Positions 35,312-46,830 of a DNA stretch of 64,000 bases are shown one piece after another. Position numbers and translations under genes: made by a program. Source of the DNA: Ulota crispa (lineage: Eukaryota > Streptophyta > Bryopsida > Orthotrichales > Orthotrichaceae); assembly GCA_963920765.1 (NCBI GenBank), contig OY987250.1, forward strand, positions 4,340,001 to 4,404,000, given 5' to 3'. How positions within the stretch are numbered: the stretch's first letter is position 1; each line of letters begins with the position of its first letter. The notes beneath the pieces were generated by a model. That model worked only from the letters and a program-made list of their open reading frames with translations, was not told where the DNA came from and ran no database searches.

Positions 35312-35955
35312 CATACTACTAAAATCACATTGACCTTTATAATATAACATCCCTATAATATAACATCCCAGCCTTTGCAATATTACATATCTGGTCTCTG
35401 TGATATTATAGATACAATCACATTGACTTTTAGAATATCACATGTCCACTCTCTACAATATTATCACATAGATATAATTTGAGGATTTATTGAAATTTTC
35501 ATTTTGCATTCTATTTACCGTATGAAAACTCTAATAAAATTCTAATAGTGAATGTCTAATAGAGCAAGCACCAAGTGCTAGTCATACTACTAAAATCACA
35601 ATACCCTCTATTATGTCACATTTTCACCTCTATAATATCACATCTTAAATCTTTGTGATATTATCACATAGATACAATTGGAAGACTCACTGATATAATA
35701 TTTTGCATTCTATCTAACATACAAAAATCTCAAATAAAATTTTAATGGTGAATGCATAGCCTAGCAAGCACCAACTACTAAACATACTACTAAAATCATA
35801 GCAACCTTTGTAATATCAAATCTCCAGTGTCTGTGATATTATCACATAAATACAATTTGAAAACTTACTAAAAAAAATTCTTTACATTCTAACTAACGTA
35901 TAAAATTCCTAACTAAATTGTGCAGCATAGCAAGCGCCAACCATTAGTGATCTCC
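35312..35955 (+). repeat. three degenerate tandem units of about 200-270 bp
   Basis: Units start with catactactaaaatca at 35312, 35583 and 35783. Each runs through a 'gatattatcacata(g)ata' block, a 'ttttgcattctat(t)ta' block and ends near 'gcaagc(a/g)cca'. Shorter sub-repeats of the form 'aatatcacatc' occur inside. Non-coding satellite-like array just left of the LTR retrotransposon. Confidence 0.7.
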
Positions 35956-36002
35956 TAAACATCAAATTCATACATTCATAAAAATAGTTGAAGTACAAAT
36001 AT

Positions 36003-36007
36003 TATCC
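36003..36007 (+). repeat. target-site duplication, left copy (TATCC)
   Basis: TATCC immediately before the 5' LTR matches TATCC at 41868-41872 immediately after the 3' LTR, a 5-bp duplication as expected for Ty3-type integration. Confidence 0.9.
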
Positions 36008-36494
36008 TGTCATGACCTTTATCAAGATGGATGAATGATTAATGAATGAACTAATGCACAATGAAATGTGAATTTGTGGACCAGGAGAAAAGCCATGAAG
36101 GCAAACATCTGCGGATGATGGATTTGTGCATTGGAGTTAGCCAACTCCAATTGCATGACAAGGGTACTACAACTTGAGAACAAGTGTATGGGATGTACAA
36201 CTTGAGGACAAAGGCATGGATGTACACTTGATGACAAGACAAGGAGTGGAACTCAGAGTTAGACAACTCCAAGTAAAAGATGAGATTGGATATGAGTTAC
36301 ATTTAGAATACTTCTAAATGTAACTAAGACATTTATTTTAACAATTAGTTGAGGATGAGTGTTAAAGATAGAAAGATAAAAATAGTTAAAGCAATTCTAT
36401 TTTTATGGAAAAGATTGATAGTATAAGATGGGGCTCAGAGGGTGAGGAGACTAATTCTTTTTGGGAATTAGTCTCTCTCTAGTTATTATTATTG

Positions 36495-36542
<48 letters not shown>

Positions 36543-36603
36543 ATTATTGGTTTACTTGAGTGTTTGGGGGATTTCAATTGCAAATTGTGGGAGGTTCATA
36601 ACA
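36008..36603 (+). repeat. 5' LTR (596 bp)
   Basis: Begins TGTCATGACC and ends CATAACA (TG...CA). It contains two units of a 'acaacttgaggacaa' minisatellite (about 36168-36230) and an (AT)n tract at 36497-36540. It is about 130 bp shorter than the 3' LTR because it holds fewer minisatellite units. Confidence 0.9.
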
Positions 36604-36605
36604 AT

Positions 36606-36620
36606 TGGTACCAGGGCTTG
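36606..36620 (+). other. primer-binding site, initiator-Met tRNA-like
   Basis: TGGTACCAGGGCTTG begins two bases after the LTR end. It resembles TGGTATCAGAGC, the complement of the 3' end of plant initiator-Met tRNA used by many LTR elements, with a few changes. Confidence 0.75.
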
Positions 36621-36633
36621 GTCAACAAGAATC

Positions 36634-37518
36634 ATGTTGCAAGAAGGAGACATTATTATGACACCTGAGGTGGAGCAAGCTATAGCTAGAGCGGTGATGG
36701 CTGCAATTAATAATTTGAGGAGTGAAATTGCTCCTCCAATTATTAATCTAGTAGTTAATGAACAAAGGGAGGAGGTTCATGAGTCTGAAGGGGGGAACAA
36801 ACAAAGGAAGAGTATATTTCCGAATTCGAGGAGAGTACGACATAGGAAAAGTAGCACTTCATCTTCTTCTTCTATGCATGGGTCATCTGAAGAAGATCAT
36901 GCTTCATCTTGGAGTCATAGATCTAAACACCATCATAGAGATAATCAGCATGTTGACATGAGGAGAGATGTGAGACACCTTGTCTTTTGTCCAGGGTTTG
37001 GAGGTCGTAACACCAAACTAGAGGAAGTCCTATTTTTTTTATCCATCTTGGAAGATATGTTTACAAAGGAATACAGTGAGAGCGATATAATTAAAGCCGT
37101 TGTGTTATTATTAAAAGATAAGGCTCAAGTTTGGTTTGACACTCTTAAAACCAATAGGAATAATCCAGGGATAGGGGCAATCAGGAGTTAGGCTACCTTC
37201 AAGGATTTGTTTCTTCAACAATTCCTCCCCAGTAACTTCCAGTCGTCAATGCATCAAGGAATGTATCAACTTAGACAAGGGAACATGTCAGTGTCAGACT
37301 TTAAGCCTAAATATGATGAACATTGTCCCTACTTTCCTTTGTGGACCGAAGGTGATAGGGTTGAGTATTTTGTGGAAAACCTAAAAGATTCCATAAAATT
37401 CAAAGTAAGTGCATATGCATCTAATACGTTGAATGAAGCATATCGATTGGCAGAGAATTTTGAGCGTCAAAACATGGCTAATAAAGGAGTAATAATTGTT
37501 TTAATAAAAGGCCTATAG
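36634..37518 (+). pseudogene. retrotransposon gag, interrupted
   Basis: An open frame starts at an ATG 14 bases after the primer site and runs to an in-frame TAG at 37189-37191; the same frame then continues to 37518. The stop lies where a Trp is expected in Gag, consistent with TGG to TAG. The N-terminal part has a Ser/His/Arg-rich linker followed by the Ty3 Gag core (KAQVWFDTL; later LRQGNMSVSDF). The encoded protein would form the particle shell; this copy is broken. Confidence 0.85.
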
Positions 37519-37574
37519 GCTCTAAGTCTTGTCAAGAAGGGGATCAAGATAGCAAAGTTCCAAGGTCACATCGG

Positions 37575-40500
37575 TTGAGTGAAAAGGAAAAAGAAGAACA
37601 TCTAAAAAAGAGATTATGTTTCAAATGTCATGAACCTGGGCATCAATCATTTAACTGTCCTAAAATCATAAAGCATAAAACATCAACTTTTTTTATAAAA
37701 GAGGACGCTAAAGAGAGCAAGGATGAAGATAAGGAAATTCAAGTTTCTACTGCAGTAATGAATATGGAAATAGATCGTGAGTCAACAGTGGTTCAAGTTA
37801 AAGGCTATGTCAACCATACACATCCCTCCATGATTTTGATTGATTCAGGATCTACACATAATATGATCTCATCTCATTTTGCTAAAAAGTTAGGGCTTCC
37901 CCTAATGTCAATAACACCTTGCTCAGTGTTATTACCAAATGATGACACTAGTACTATTGACGACCGTATGTTGAGTGTACTTGTCAACATCCAAGGCGTG
38001 GAGACTAAGGTGGACTTTGAGGTTTGGAATGGAGCTTGTTATAATGTGATGCTGAGGATGGCGTGGTTGCAACAAGTGGACGCGTGAATAGCTTGCAAAA
38101 ATGGAATTATCCATGGAAAGCGCCAAGACAGAAAACCTTTTGCTCTTCAAGGTAAAAGATTAATACCTAAGGTTCCTTTACTTTCTTATTTACAAATGAA
38201 AAGGTCCATTAAAAATGATAGTGAAGTATATTTGATACACATCAATGAAGGAGATAATGAAATAAAGGGAAATGAGCAATCAACCATTGTCAAGTCATTT
38301 TTTAATGAATTTGAAGATGTGTTTCCGGATGATATTAATGAATTGCCACCAGTGAGAGAAGTTGACCATGCTATAGAAGTAATAGTGATGCAACTCCAAT
38401 AGCTAGAGCTCCATATTGACATTCTTTAACTCAAAGTATTGAATTAGAGAATCAATTAAATGATTTATTAAAAAAAAAGATATATTAGACCAAGTAAATC
38501 TTGTTGGGGTGCATCTGTTGTTTTTGTGAAAAAGAAAGATGGGACCTTAAGACTTTGTGTGGATTATAGAGGGTCAAATAAATTGACTATTAAAAACAAA
38601 TTCCCTTTACCTAGGATTGATGATTTATTTGACCGCTTACATGAGTCAAAGATATATTCTAAAATTGATTTGAAGAGTGGCTACCATCAAATCAAAATTA
38701 AAGAATCAGACATTGCTAAAATTAGATTTTGATCTAGATTAGGCCATCATGAGTAGATTGTAATGCCTTTTGGACGTACAAATGCTCTAGCTACATTTAT
38801 GACTTTGATGAATTCCTTATTTCATCAATATTTGGGTAAATTTGTACTTGTATTCATGGATGATATTTTGATATATTCTAAAATAGAAGAACACAAGGAT
38901 CACCTTAGAAAGGTGTTTATGATTTTAAGAACAAATAAACTCTTTGCTAAGATGAGCAAATGTGAGTTTTTTAAAACCAAGATTGATAACCTTGGTCATC
39001 TTCTTTCTGAAGGTGGAATTATAGTTGACCCCTGAAAAATGAATATTATTAAAGATTGGCCAATACCTAAAAATAAGACCGAATTAAGAAGTTTTTTAGG
39101 TCTTACTAGCTATTATAGAAAATTTGTGTGGGGATTCTCTAAAATAGCCGCTTCTTTTACTACTCTCTTGAAAGAAAAGTCAGACGTGATTGTTTGGAAC
39201 CATGAGTGTGATTTGAGTGTTTTTGCATAAAATAGCTTTTAACACAAGCGCATATTTTAACTATTATTGATCCATTGAAAGGAAATATAGTTTTATGTAC
39301 CACGCTAGTGATATAGCAATTGGCGCTGTTTTAATGCAAAATAAACAAGTGATTGCATTTGAGTCTAGAAAATTAAATGATGCAAAATTAAATTATCCAG
39401 TTCATGAAAAAGAATTGTTAGCAATTATTCATGCCTTAAAGGTCTGGAGACATTACTTACTAGGGGTGAAATTTAAAATTGAAACTGATCACCAATCATT
39501 ACAATATTTGTCAACTCAACCAAATTTAAGTAGAAGACAATGTAGATGGATGGAATTAATGCAAGAATCTGATTTTGAGCTTGCATATATTAAAGGAAAA
39601 GAAAACATTGTTGCTGATGCTTTGTCTAGAAGACCATTAGACAATGCAATCTCATGTATTAGAAACTCTTTAATACATGAGATTAAAATGTATTACCATA
39701 ATGATGAGATCTTTAAAAACCCATATGAAAGTTTGACTAAAGCATCTAGGTCTAGAGAAGAGATACAAAATTTTAAAGCATATAATTTGGAAAATGGTGT
39801 ATTGTATTATAATACAAGAGTTTGTATTCCCAAACAAGGGGAATTTAGACTTCAAATTATGCATGATCTTCATGACATACCTATCGCAGGCCATCTAGGT
39901 TTTCAAAAAACCTATATGGCTATTAAATGCCACTATTATTGGTAAGGAATGAAAAAAGACATTAAGGAATATGCAGAGAGGTGTTTAAAGTGTCAAATTT
40001 CAAAAAGTAAATAAATAAAAAAACCCTGGATTTTTACAACCTCTTGGAATTCCAAACTTAAAGTGGAAGTCTATAACTATGGATTTTATTGTGAGTTTAC
40101 CTAAAACTCCAAACTAGGTTTGATAGCATCTTTGTTGTAGTAGACCGCTTGACAAAATCAGCTCATTTTATTCTTACAATTACTACTGTCACCGCTTTTG
40201 GTGTAGCAAAATTGTTCATGAAACATGTATTTCAAAACCATGGCTTACTGTCAAAAATTATAAGTGATAGGGATCGTAAATTTGTAAGTGAATTTTAATC
40301 ATCACTATTTAAACAATGCGGAACAAAGATTAAATTAAGCACAGCTTATCACCTTGAAATTGATGGTCAAACTGAAAGAACTAATCAAACTCTTGAAGAT
40401 ATGCTTAGGATGTATGTAGGAAAAAAACAACACTCTTGGGATAAGTGGTTACACTTAGTACAATTTTCTCATAATAATGCAACACATAGTAGTACTGGTG

Positions 40501-41084
40501 TTAGTCCATTCTTTGCCTTGTATGGTCAAGAATGTAGAACTCCAATTTCTATATCAACCCCTGATTCAACGATTGAAAGTGTTAACCAAATGATTAGAGA
40601 TATGAATGAAGTTATTGAATTTATAAAATTGAATATACAAAGTGCTCAAGATAGAGCTAAATATTATGCGGATCAAAAAAGAAGCCATCATGAGTTTAAT
40701 GTAGGTGATAAGGTGTTCTTAAAAGCACCTCAAAGATTAAGACTAAAACTTGGTAAATCAAGAAAGTTGTCTCTTCGATTTTGTGGTCCATTTGCAATTG
40801 TCAAACGAATAGGACTTGTGGCTTATGAATTAAAATTGCTAAGTGATCGGAAAATTTATAATGTTTTTCATGTGAGTTTATTGAGGAAATATATTTCTGA
40901 TCCTACTCATGTGTTGCCGGAGCTTCCCAAAGGTGCTCCTAAAGGAGAATTGCTGGCAGAACGAGAAAAGATACTAAAAGTGGATATGCAGCATCTACGG
41001 AACAAATCATTATGTAGATTTTTGATTAATTGGAAAGATTATCCAAAGGATGAAGCTTCTTGGGAACAAGAGATTGATTTTTGA
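37575..41084 (+). pseudogene. retrotransposon pol (ZnK-PR-RT-RH-INT-chromodomain), broken
   Basis: Segments in order: a CCHC zinc knuckle (CFKCHEPGHQSFNC) and aspartic protease (LIDSGSTHNMIS) at 37575-38087; reverse transcriptase from 38526 with the active-site box FMDDILIYS at about 38850-38880; the connection region at 39039-39230; RNase H at 39295-39620 (ETDHQSLQYL, VADALSRRP); integrase with an HHCC-type zinc finger at 39860-40000 and the catalytic core around 40070-40390; and a C-terminal chromodomain ending WKDYPKDEASWEQE at 41084. The frame is broken by a shift before 38196, stops near 38730 and 38757, a stop at 39033-39035, changes around 39228-39295, and stops at 39943, 40010 and 40296. 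It is a dead copy. The later integrase-chromodomain part (40401-41084) remains open for 227 codons. Confidence 0.9.
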
Positions 41085-41127
41085 AAGGACTACCCTAATT
41101 TTGTCATTGAGGACAATGAATGCTTTT

Positions 41128-41137
41128 AAGAGGAGAT
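41128..41137 (+). other. polypurine tract
   Basis: AAGAGGAGAT, almost pure purine, lies just before the 3' LTR, where plus-strand priming is expected. Confidence 0.7.
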
Positions 41138-41139
41138 TG

Positions 41140-41867
41140 TGTCATGACCTTTATCAGGATGGATGAATGATTAATGAATGAACTAATGCATAATGAAATG
41201 TAAATTAGTGAACCAAGAGAAAAGCCATGAAGGCAGACATCTGCAGATGAAGGATTCGTGCATTGGAGTTAGCCAACTTCAATTACATGACAAGGGTACT
41301 ACAACTTGAGGACAAATGTATAGGATGTACAACTTGAGGACAAGTGTACAAGATGCATCTTTGAGGACAAGTGTACGGGATGTACAACTTGAGAATAAAG
41401 GCATGGGAGATACCCTTGAGGACAAGCGTACATTCAAAGGACAAGTGTATGGGAGGTACAACTTGAGGACAAAGGCATGGATGTACACTTGATGACAAGA
41501 CAAGGAGTGGAACTTGGAGTTAGACAACTCCAAGTAAAAGATGAGATTGGACATGAGTTACAATTAGAATACTTCTAAATTTAACTAAGACTTTTACCTT
41601 AACAATTAGTTAAGGATGAGTGTTAAAGATAGAAAGATAAAAATAATTAAAGAAATTCTATTTTTATGGAAAAGATTGATAGTATAAGATGGGGCTCGGA
41701 GGGTGAAGAGTAATTCTTTTTGGGGATGAGTCTCTCTCTATGGTTGGGTGGTTGAGCTCCTTATTGTCTTTCTAGTTATTATTTATATATATATATATAT
41801 ATATGGATTATTAGTTTACTTGAGTGTTTGGAGGATTTCATTTGCGGATCGTGGGAGGTTTGTAACA
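41140..41867 (+). repeat. 3' LTR (728 bp) with expanded minisatellite
   Basis: Begins TGTCATGACC, ends TGTAACA. Relative to the 5' LTR it contains an expanded run of 'acttgaggacaagtgta'-type units of about 28-30 bp at about 41300-41485 (roughly seven units) and a shorter (AT)n tract. The LTRs also differ by scattered substitutions. The TATCC duplication follows at 41868-41872. Confidence 0.9.
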
Positions 41868-41924
41868 TATCCTTTGACTTAAGTTAGTTTTTGTGATACA
41901 ATGTAGCCTTCACTTCACTTTTGT

Positions 41925-43738
41925 TACAATGTACAATACCCAAAAGAAAGAGTACATAACACCCTTTTATGGCATCCAAAGAAGTATGTTTACCTATGTA
42001 TAACAAAGAATATAACTAATATTTTATTCTCACATTTTTAATATGCAATCCTCATGCAATCTTGATCAAGCATATCAAATTTCAGGAACTAAAACCCAAA
42101 ATCCTATTTTTGATAAATGGTTTTGTATCAAAATCATGGTTTTACAAGAAAGTTGACTAATAAATAGTGGTGATGAATTTTTGAGATTTGTTTGCATGGA
42201 TATGTAGGAGACATCCATACGCACATCTTCCTTTCAAACAAACATTTCCAAAAAAATTCAAAATTCCTTCTATAGAGATTTTAATGTCAGAGTGATTATG
42301 ACCAAATTTAGTGAAATACATATTTCTTCATGGAAATTAGTTTTTGGCAAAAAAAACACACCATCATGTTTAAAGGTACAAACTTAATCACAATGTATGA
42401 GTCAAATAACAAAAACTAATTTCCATGAAGAAATATGTGTTTCACTAAATTTGGTCATAATCACTCTATCATTAACCCCTAAAGGCCCAAGGAACCCACT
42501 TTGGGCTTTATGAGAACTCAGGCAAGCTCTATTGACTTCATAATTTGGAAGTTTTTCATGAAATTTTTAGGATGGATGCTACTCATCATAATCTACATGT
42601 GAAGCTTTATTTCATGTCATTCCATTAAGTAGTGCAAAAGTTAGAAGGTTTTTTCAATTTCAATGTCAAATCGGGCAGCAAAAAACATATTCTAAACTTT
42701 TCATTTATTTAATAAGAGAATTGTATAGATTGATACCTACTCAAAAAAAATTGAATCACCCAATTCCAAATAATGAAGTAAGAATTACAAGGAGTTTTCT
42801 TTTGCAGGCAATGAAGGTAGGAAGAGGGTAGAAAAAATATGTGAAGTTATCTTTTACTCTCAATTTTGAAAAATTACAAATGAAAATGAAAAATAAAGTT
42901 ACCAATTGTCTGTTAGAGCATTCTCACCATTGGGATTAACAATTTTCAAATTCTTCCAAAACTTATTAGCATATTAGTTATATCATTCATTCATCAATAC
43001 CTTTCACTTTACAATTTTTGTAAAAATGAATCCAATTTTTTTTGGTTAAATTTTTTTATATATGCTTTCAACTCATTTTCCAATGTATTGCAAAAATTGC
43101 ACAAAAAATACAACATATGTGTTTTTTTCTAAAAAGTTTGAAAATCAAAACTTCACCTTTTGGAAGGACTAGAAGAACCTACATTTTGAAGTTTAGGCAC
43201 ATCGATCTTGCAATTGGTGGGGATATTCATTCTAAAATTTTGGGACAATGTACTTGTGCAAGTCAACCAAAGGATCCTATGGTTGGATTTGTTAAAAAAT
43301 AAGTTTCAATGAAGATTTTGACCCTGGTTTGGGGACTAGTATTTTGAAGCAATTTTGGGCCTTTAAACACAAAAAAAATTTAGGAGTTAAAATCTCTACA
43401 AAAAGAATTTTGAATTTTTTTGGAAATGTTTGTTTGAAAGGAAGATGTGTGTATGAATGTCTCCTACATTTCCATGCTAACAAATCTCAAAAATTCATCA
43501 CCACTATATATTAGTCAACTTTCTTGTAAAACAATGATTTTGACACAAAACCATTTACCAAAAATAGGATTTTAGGTTTTAGTAATTGGAATTTGATATG
43601 CTTGATCAAGATTGCATGAGAATTGCATATTAAAAATGTGAGAATGAAATGTAAGTTATATTCTTTGTTATACATACTTCTTTGGATGCCATAAAAGGGT
43701 GTTATGTATTCTTTCTTTTTGGTACTGTACAGTACAAT
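41925..43738. mobile_element. large foldback element 1 (arms about 455 bp), split by A11
   Basis: The left arm (41925 to about 42380) is the inverse of the right arm, which is split into about 42390-42471 and 43391-43738. Matching blocks include 'acataacacccttttatggc' against 'gccataaaagggtgttatgt' and 'ggagacatccatacgcacat' against 'gtgtgtatgaatgtctcc'. The axis is near 42385. The split is caused by TTAA element A11. Non-coding; class of the foldback itself unknown. Confidence 0.8.
42472..43390. mobile_element. TTAA element A11 with empty site preserved in cis
   Basis: Left end TTAACCCCTAAAGGCCCAAG; right end TTTAGGAGTTAA. It interrupts the right arm of the surrounding palindrome. The left arm at about 42276-42300 keeps the uninterrupted inverse sequence; complemented it reads CACTCTGACATTAAAATCTC, against CACTCTATCATTAA before the element and TTAAAATCTC after it. 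One TTAA became two, so TTAA is the target and is duplicated. 919 bp, non-coding. Confidence 0.9.
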
Positions 43739-44772
43739 GGGATACATGGTGCTTACCAATTGCATGTTTTAAGTATTCACTTTCTTTTGGTGAAACATGG
43801 AGTACAATTGGAATATTTTTGTTAAATTTTTTTATCATTGCATCCTTATGCAATACCAAGCAAGCATACCAAATTTCAATTCCTAATCATCAAAACTCCA
43901 CTTTTGGTGCATTGCATTGTAAGAAATTCATGGTTTTACAAGATCAATAATTTATTGAAAAACATGGGTTATGAATTTTGGAGGTTTGATTCCATGGATA
44001 TGTAGGAAACATCCATACACACGTCTTCCATGCTAAACAAACCCTCCTAAAATAACAAAAATATATATCTACAATAAATTGAATGAAACTTGTGATAGGC
44101 TCAAATTTTGAAAAATAAATATTTTTGTAAATTAACTAGCTTTTCATCAAGTAAACAAAAAATCATGTTTAGAGATATAAACTTAATTTTAGTGTTTGAG
44201 TCAAACAAAAACATTTGGTTTTCATAAGAAAATATATATTTTACAAAATTTGGGCCTATCACAAGTTTCATTGAATTTATTGTAGTTAAAGTTTTTGTTA
44301 CTTTAGGGGTTTTTTTTTAGCATGGAAGATGTGCATATGGATGTTTCCTACATATCCGTGGAATCAAATCTCAAAAATTCATCACCATTGCTTTTCAATA
44401 AATTATCAAGTAAAACCATGAATTCCTTTCAAAATAATTTACCAAAAGTGGAGTTTTGGTGATTAGGAAATGATATATCATTACAATAAAAACTATCCGT
44501 AATGACATGTCCAAATTGACTAAAATGTCTAAATTGACAAAAAAAATTGACAAAAAAATTGACAAAAACATGTCCAAATCAGGGTGCCCTAATTGACATA
44601 AAATGTCAAAATTGACAGTGCCTCCTTGTAGTTTGGCACACTTGTTTGGTATTGCATAAGGATGCAATGCTAAATTTTTTAACAAGAATATTCCAATCAT
44701 ACTCCATGTTTCACTAAAACTACTAAATGGTTGAAATAGGCAATTGGTACGCATCCTGAATCCCATTGTACA
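43728..44772. mobile_element. large foldback element 2, adjacent to element 1
   Basis: A second palindrome of the same family. Left arm 43728 to about 44150 (gtacaatgggatacatgg, accaattgc, ggtgaaacatggagtacaat) against right arm about 44180-44772 (catactccatgtttcactaa, caattggta, cccattgtacatg). The axis is near 44165. The right arm contains an extra 150-bp segment at about 44485-44635 rich in 'aaattgaca' repeats. It abuts element 1. Confidence 0.75.
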
Positions 44773-45459
44773 TGTGCCAAAAGTTGTGACATATATCTTC
44801 ATGAAGGTCTAATTTTGGTTCAAAAATTAATCCCAAAAGGACTAAAGAGCCCAATATGGCCAAATGGGGTTCTTGGAGGTGTAAAAGTAGACAGAAAAGG
44901 CATTGCATACTCAAGTTTTGATTTGCCACTTGAGTCCAAATGGAGCTAAAGTAGTCCAACAAAACTTTTGGATAGACTTGTTCCTTGAAGCCTCTAGATT
45001 CTGCACTCAAACATTTGCATTTACTATTTTAAATACTAAAACTATTAGTGGGAATGTATATAGGCATTGTACATTGCATTGTAGAAGGAGGAATTTTGGA
45101 TGGGGTGGATTGGCAGCCCACACTCCCATGTATAGAGGAGAAGGTTGGTGATGTGTCACTTTTTTTTCTCTCAATTAGGCAAGGTTTTTGAAGCTCTAAA
45201 GTAGTGAGCCAGCTAGATCCACTCACTTTGAATGACCATAAGTTTTGGAATTTTTCCCATTTGAAGAGTTTTTTTCCATTAAGTATAGCTAGCTAGACAC
45301 GGTCTCATGAGATCAACCGTAAGGTAATTTATTTTTTTGGGAAAAAATCACATCAAAGTCCAAAATCCATATTGTGAATTGCTACCCAAATTAATAAATA
45401 TGAGATTCTCAATGGTGGGAATTTTTGCAAATTTATTTGGATTTGAAATTAGACTAGCC
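44773..45459. other. intergenic DNA, no gene recognised
   Basis: Short open frames only. A family C-like terminus (ttaataaatatgag and a 'gggaaaaaatcacatc' stretch) occurs near 45335-45405 and may be a truncated MITE. Confidence 0.4.
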
Positions 45460-45790
45460 TTAACCCCTAAAGGACCATGGCCTTTATTTTGTCAAAAGAC
45501 ACTCAAAACTGCCACCTCTATGGCAAAGAGTAAAAAAGTTTAAAATGATGCATTTTGCATATCTAACCATAGGATCTTGTGCTAGACTACTATAAGAATG
45601 TGTCATACAAAACTCAAGAACTTTGATTGCACAGATTGGAAGATATATGCATTTAAAGTGTAAAAAAAAACATTTTTTGCACCTTGCTTGACTAGATTTT
45701 TTAACTTTGGACATTTTTAACTTAAAATTTTTGCACCACAGAGTTTGGAATTCTATTTTTGCATGGTGGAAGTTGAGTTGGAAATCTTGG

Positions 45791-45824
<34 letters not shown>

Positions 45825-46391
45825 CATTCTTTAAAAAAACATTAGGTAGAAGAAGGTATGAGATTGAACAAAAACTTAAAATGCTAATAACCTTGCAATG
45901 GAACTGAAACGCAATAATCTCAATGGCAAGATTGTTCTAGAAAGCAAGCTTCACCCTCTCCAACTTTTTTTTTTGAAATAATGTTAAACTTGCATTCAAA
46001 AATGAAGTTCATAAGTTATTTTTTCAAGAAGATGCTTGAGTTGCCCAAAAAACAAGATTGTTCATAACTTTCTCATAACTAGTCCAAATGGAATGAATCA
46101 ACCCTTCAGATGTAGACAAAGATATAGTCTATAAGAAAAAAAATTAAAAAAAAATTCAAGTGTTTACAAGAATTTTCTTTGCTGCCCCTAGTCCCCAAAT
46201 TTGTGCTTATTTGGGCATAACTTTTGCTCCCTTGGCATTTATTGGAAGAAAAAAAAATTATTCCCCAAAAGCTAATGTGTTTTTCTATCTTCAGAAAAAG
46301 TTTCAAAAAATTAGGACGAAAATTGAGGCCATAGGTACCTACCCAAAATCCCATTTGTCTCCCGTAGGAACAATGGTCCTTTAGGGGTTAA
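45460..46391. mobile_element. TTAA element A12
   Basis: TTAACCCCTAAAGGACCATG at the left, ATGGTCCTTTAGGGGTTAA at the right, TTAA on both sides. 932 bp. Closely related to A15 in inverse orientation (shared 'tttgtcaaaagacactcaaa' and 'aagttcataagttattttttc' segments). Contains a poly(A) run at 45799-45820. Non-coding. Confidence 0.9.
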
Positions 46392-46830
46392 GTTTTTTAT
46401 TTGTAATTGGATATAGAATGACCGGTTTGGATTGTGTGAATACTTGTTCAACTTTCTAAAAATTGAGGGAATGTGCTGAAGATTCCATATTGGAGGTATG
46501 CTAAATTTTCTTAACAAGCCGCTTAGGGGTTCAGATTGATATAGATTTTGCTTTTACGTTACTACACCAAAATAATGGCACATAACCAATTTAACAAAAT
46601 TGATACTAATTTCATAGTGAGTTGTAACATGTGTTCTAATTGGATCACAATCTAGGAATTTTGGAGAAAGGTTCTTGTCTCCTATACCAGTTACTCTAGT
46701 GTATTTGAAGGAAATGCCTCATTTTTCTATTGGAATTCACCCCTTTTAGCAACACCAAAAACGTTGTTAATAAAATCAATATTCCATTTTATAATTAAAC
46801 ATTCAATGGTTAATCTATTTTAATACTCAT

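Larger units (their letters stand above)
36008..41867 (+). mobile_element. Ty3 chromovirus LTR retrotransposon, decayed
   Basis: A full-length element of 5,860 bp with both LTRs, a TATCC target duplication, a primer-binding site, polypurine tract and recognisable gag-pol in the order Gag, zinc knuckle, protease, reverse transcriptase, RNase H, integrase, chromodomain. That order and the chromodomain identify a Ty3 (Metaviridae-type) chromovirus. Several in-frame stops and frame shifts interrupt the protein, so this copy is not autonomous. It sits between a degenerate tandem array and a large palindrome. Confidence 0.95.

Noticed and set aside
36634..41084. Chromovirus as a currently active element
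   Set aside because: Gag and pol contain several in-frame stops and frame breaks, and the LTRs have diverged.
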